A stretch of DNA of 57,694 bases from assembly GCA_023212695.1 (NCBI GenBank), contig JALCCG010000133.1, forward strand, positions 1 to 57,694, written 5' to 3'. The position numbers were made by a program, and so were the translations under genes. This DNA comes from Sporisorium sorghi (lineage: Eukaryota; Basidiomycota; Ustilaginomycetes; Ustilaginales; Ustilaginaceae). How positions within the stretch are numbered: position 1 is the first letter of the stretch; every line of letters starts with the position of its first letter. This document shows positions 56,954 through 57,694 of the stretch, piece by piece. The notes under the pieces were generated by a model. It was not told the origin of the DNA, ran no database searches, and saw only the letters and a program-made list of their open reading frames with translations.

Positions 56954-57535
56954 CTATGGACGGTTGACCAAGTACCACAGCACCTGGTCCATGGCATCCA
57001 CGTTTACGACGTCCTGCTGATAGTAATTGCCTGCCCCGGTAAGAAGGTGCGGGTTTCCTTCCGTGCTCTTGAATTCGCGCCAATGGTCCAGGTGGAGCGA
57101 TCGTGACAGAACATCCTTTAATTGATCTCCCAGGTTGGGTGTTAACTCCAAGGCCTGCCTGATGATGACCAAGTATTGAGCAACGAAGGTGAGTGCTCCA
57201 ACTCTAGTTGTGAGCTTGCATCGTAAGCTTGCACCCTATCTGAGGGACAATACGTACCTTCGGGCACGTTCAAGAGCCTCGAGCCGAGCCTTGAACTGCT
57301 GCAGTTTTTCGTGATCAACGTTGTTGCCATCGAAGATGACCGGAACAGGCTTTGAAACCAAGTGAGCGTACGGCAACCACCAGAGCGGTACGGGCCTATG
57401 AGGAGCAATCACGCCTTCGGTTTCGGAAGAAGAGCTATCGTCTCTGCGAACGAGCCTCCTCGCAGGAACGGCAAGAGCCTGCGATGCAAGGGTCACGAGG
57501 ATGACGCCCACCATGAAAGGAGTTGAGAATCGCAT
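56954..57535 (-). CDS. Predicted secreted protein, WWxxY-type tandem family, member 3 (two exons)
   Basis: Exons 57535-57258 and 57203-56954, 54-base intron (donor CGAAG|GTACGT, acceptor CAACTAG|A, phase 2), 175 residues. The start at 57535 gives a clear signal peptide (FMVGVILVTLASQALA, cleavage near 22). RRLVRR soon after could be a protease processing site. LWWLPYAHLV carries the motif at 52-56, with P-x-x-F-D behind it (PVPVIFDGN). A helix (FKARLEALERARR) runs to the splice site. Exon 2 has VIIRQALELTPNL, an aromatic pair (NYYQQD) and the closing helix VDAMDQVLWYL. No obvious TATA box is found at the distance seen in the other members. It is the last gene before the right edge; the array may go on. 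Confidence 0.65.
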
Positions 57536-57694
57536 GTCGATAATAATGGTGCCTTTGCTTGGTGGAAGAATGGAGCAAGGAAGCGTCTGGAGTGCGAATG
57601 AGCTAACGTAGTTCACGTAGATGAGAGATTTTTGGATTTTGTGGCCTCAGGTGGTACTCCTGATTTTGGAAATTTCAAGGCAGCAGAGCCTGTA
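57536..57694. other. Right edge, upstream of secreted-protein member 3
   Basis: About 160 bases of promoter-side sequence. No feature identified. Confidence 0.3.

Overview
The window looks like a piece of a smut-fungus (Ustilaginaceae-type basidiomycete) chromosome. This is inferred from the proteins, the GC-rich third codon positions, the scarcity of introns and the compact alternation of strands; no marker fixes the species. One 100-base run of N (21705-21804) shows that it is a scaffold with a gap.

Left two thirds (1-40.6 kb): mostly single-copy housekeeping genes, almost all intronless. In order: APC/C subunit Cdc16/Apc6 (cut by the left edge), the mitochondrial outer-membrane import factor Mim1, an NAD(P)-dependent reductase, a full-size PDR-type ABC transporter, the 3'-end processing factor Pcf11, the Fe-S scaffold Nbp35, cystathionine gamma-synthase, the checkpoint protein Bub3 (one intron), mitochondrial IF-3, GMP synthase, a histidine phosphatase with a PCNA-binding-like tail, an RNF126-like RING ligase, the checkpoint protein Mad2, an aldehyde dehydrogenase, a large Zn2Cys6 regulator, a WD40 protein and a TMEM184/DUF300 membrane protein. 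Bub3, Mad2 and their target complex (APC/C) all have a gene within 26 kb.

Middle (40.6-49.1 kb): an unresolved possible small gene, a gene-poor 2.4 kb stretch full of homopolymers, a secreted GMC oxidoreductase, a DUF3605 (N-acetylglucosamine-induced) protein, and an alpha/beta-hydrolase gene whose reading frame is broken by two pairs of opposite one-base shifts and one stop.

Right end (49.9-57.7 kb): an accessory region of genes for predicted secreted proteins without known domains. A 341-aa protein and a 50-aa stub lie on the plus strand. Four minus-strand loci stand in tandem: three two-exon genes and one decayed copy. They share a signal peptide, a W-[WE]-x-x-Y motif, a short intron soon after a helical segment (in the three intact genes), a short helical C-terminus and, in three of the four, a TATA-like box about 80-90 bases before the ATG. 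They look like a fast-diverging tandem effector family that may continue past the right edge, and they are the best candidate here for something undescribed.
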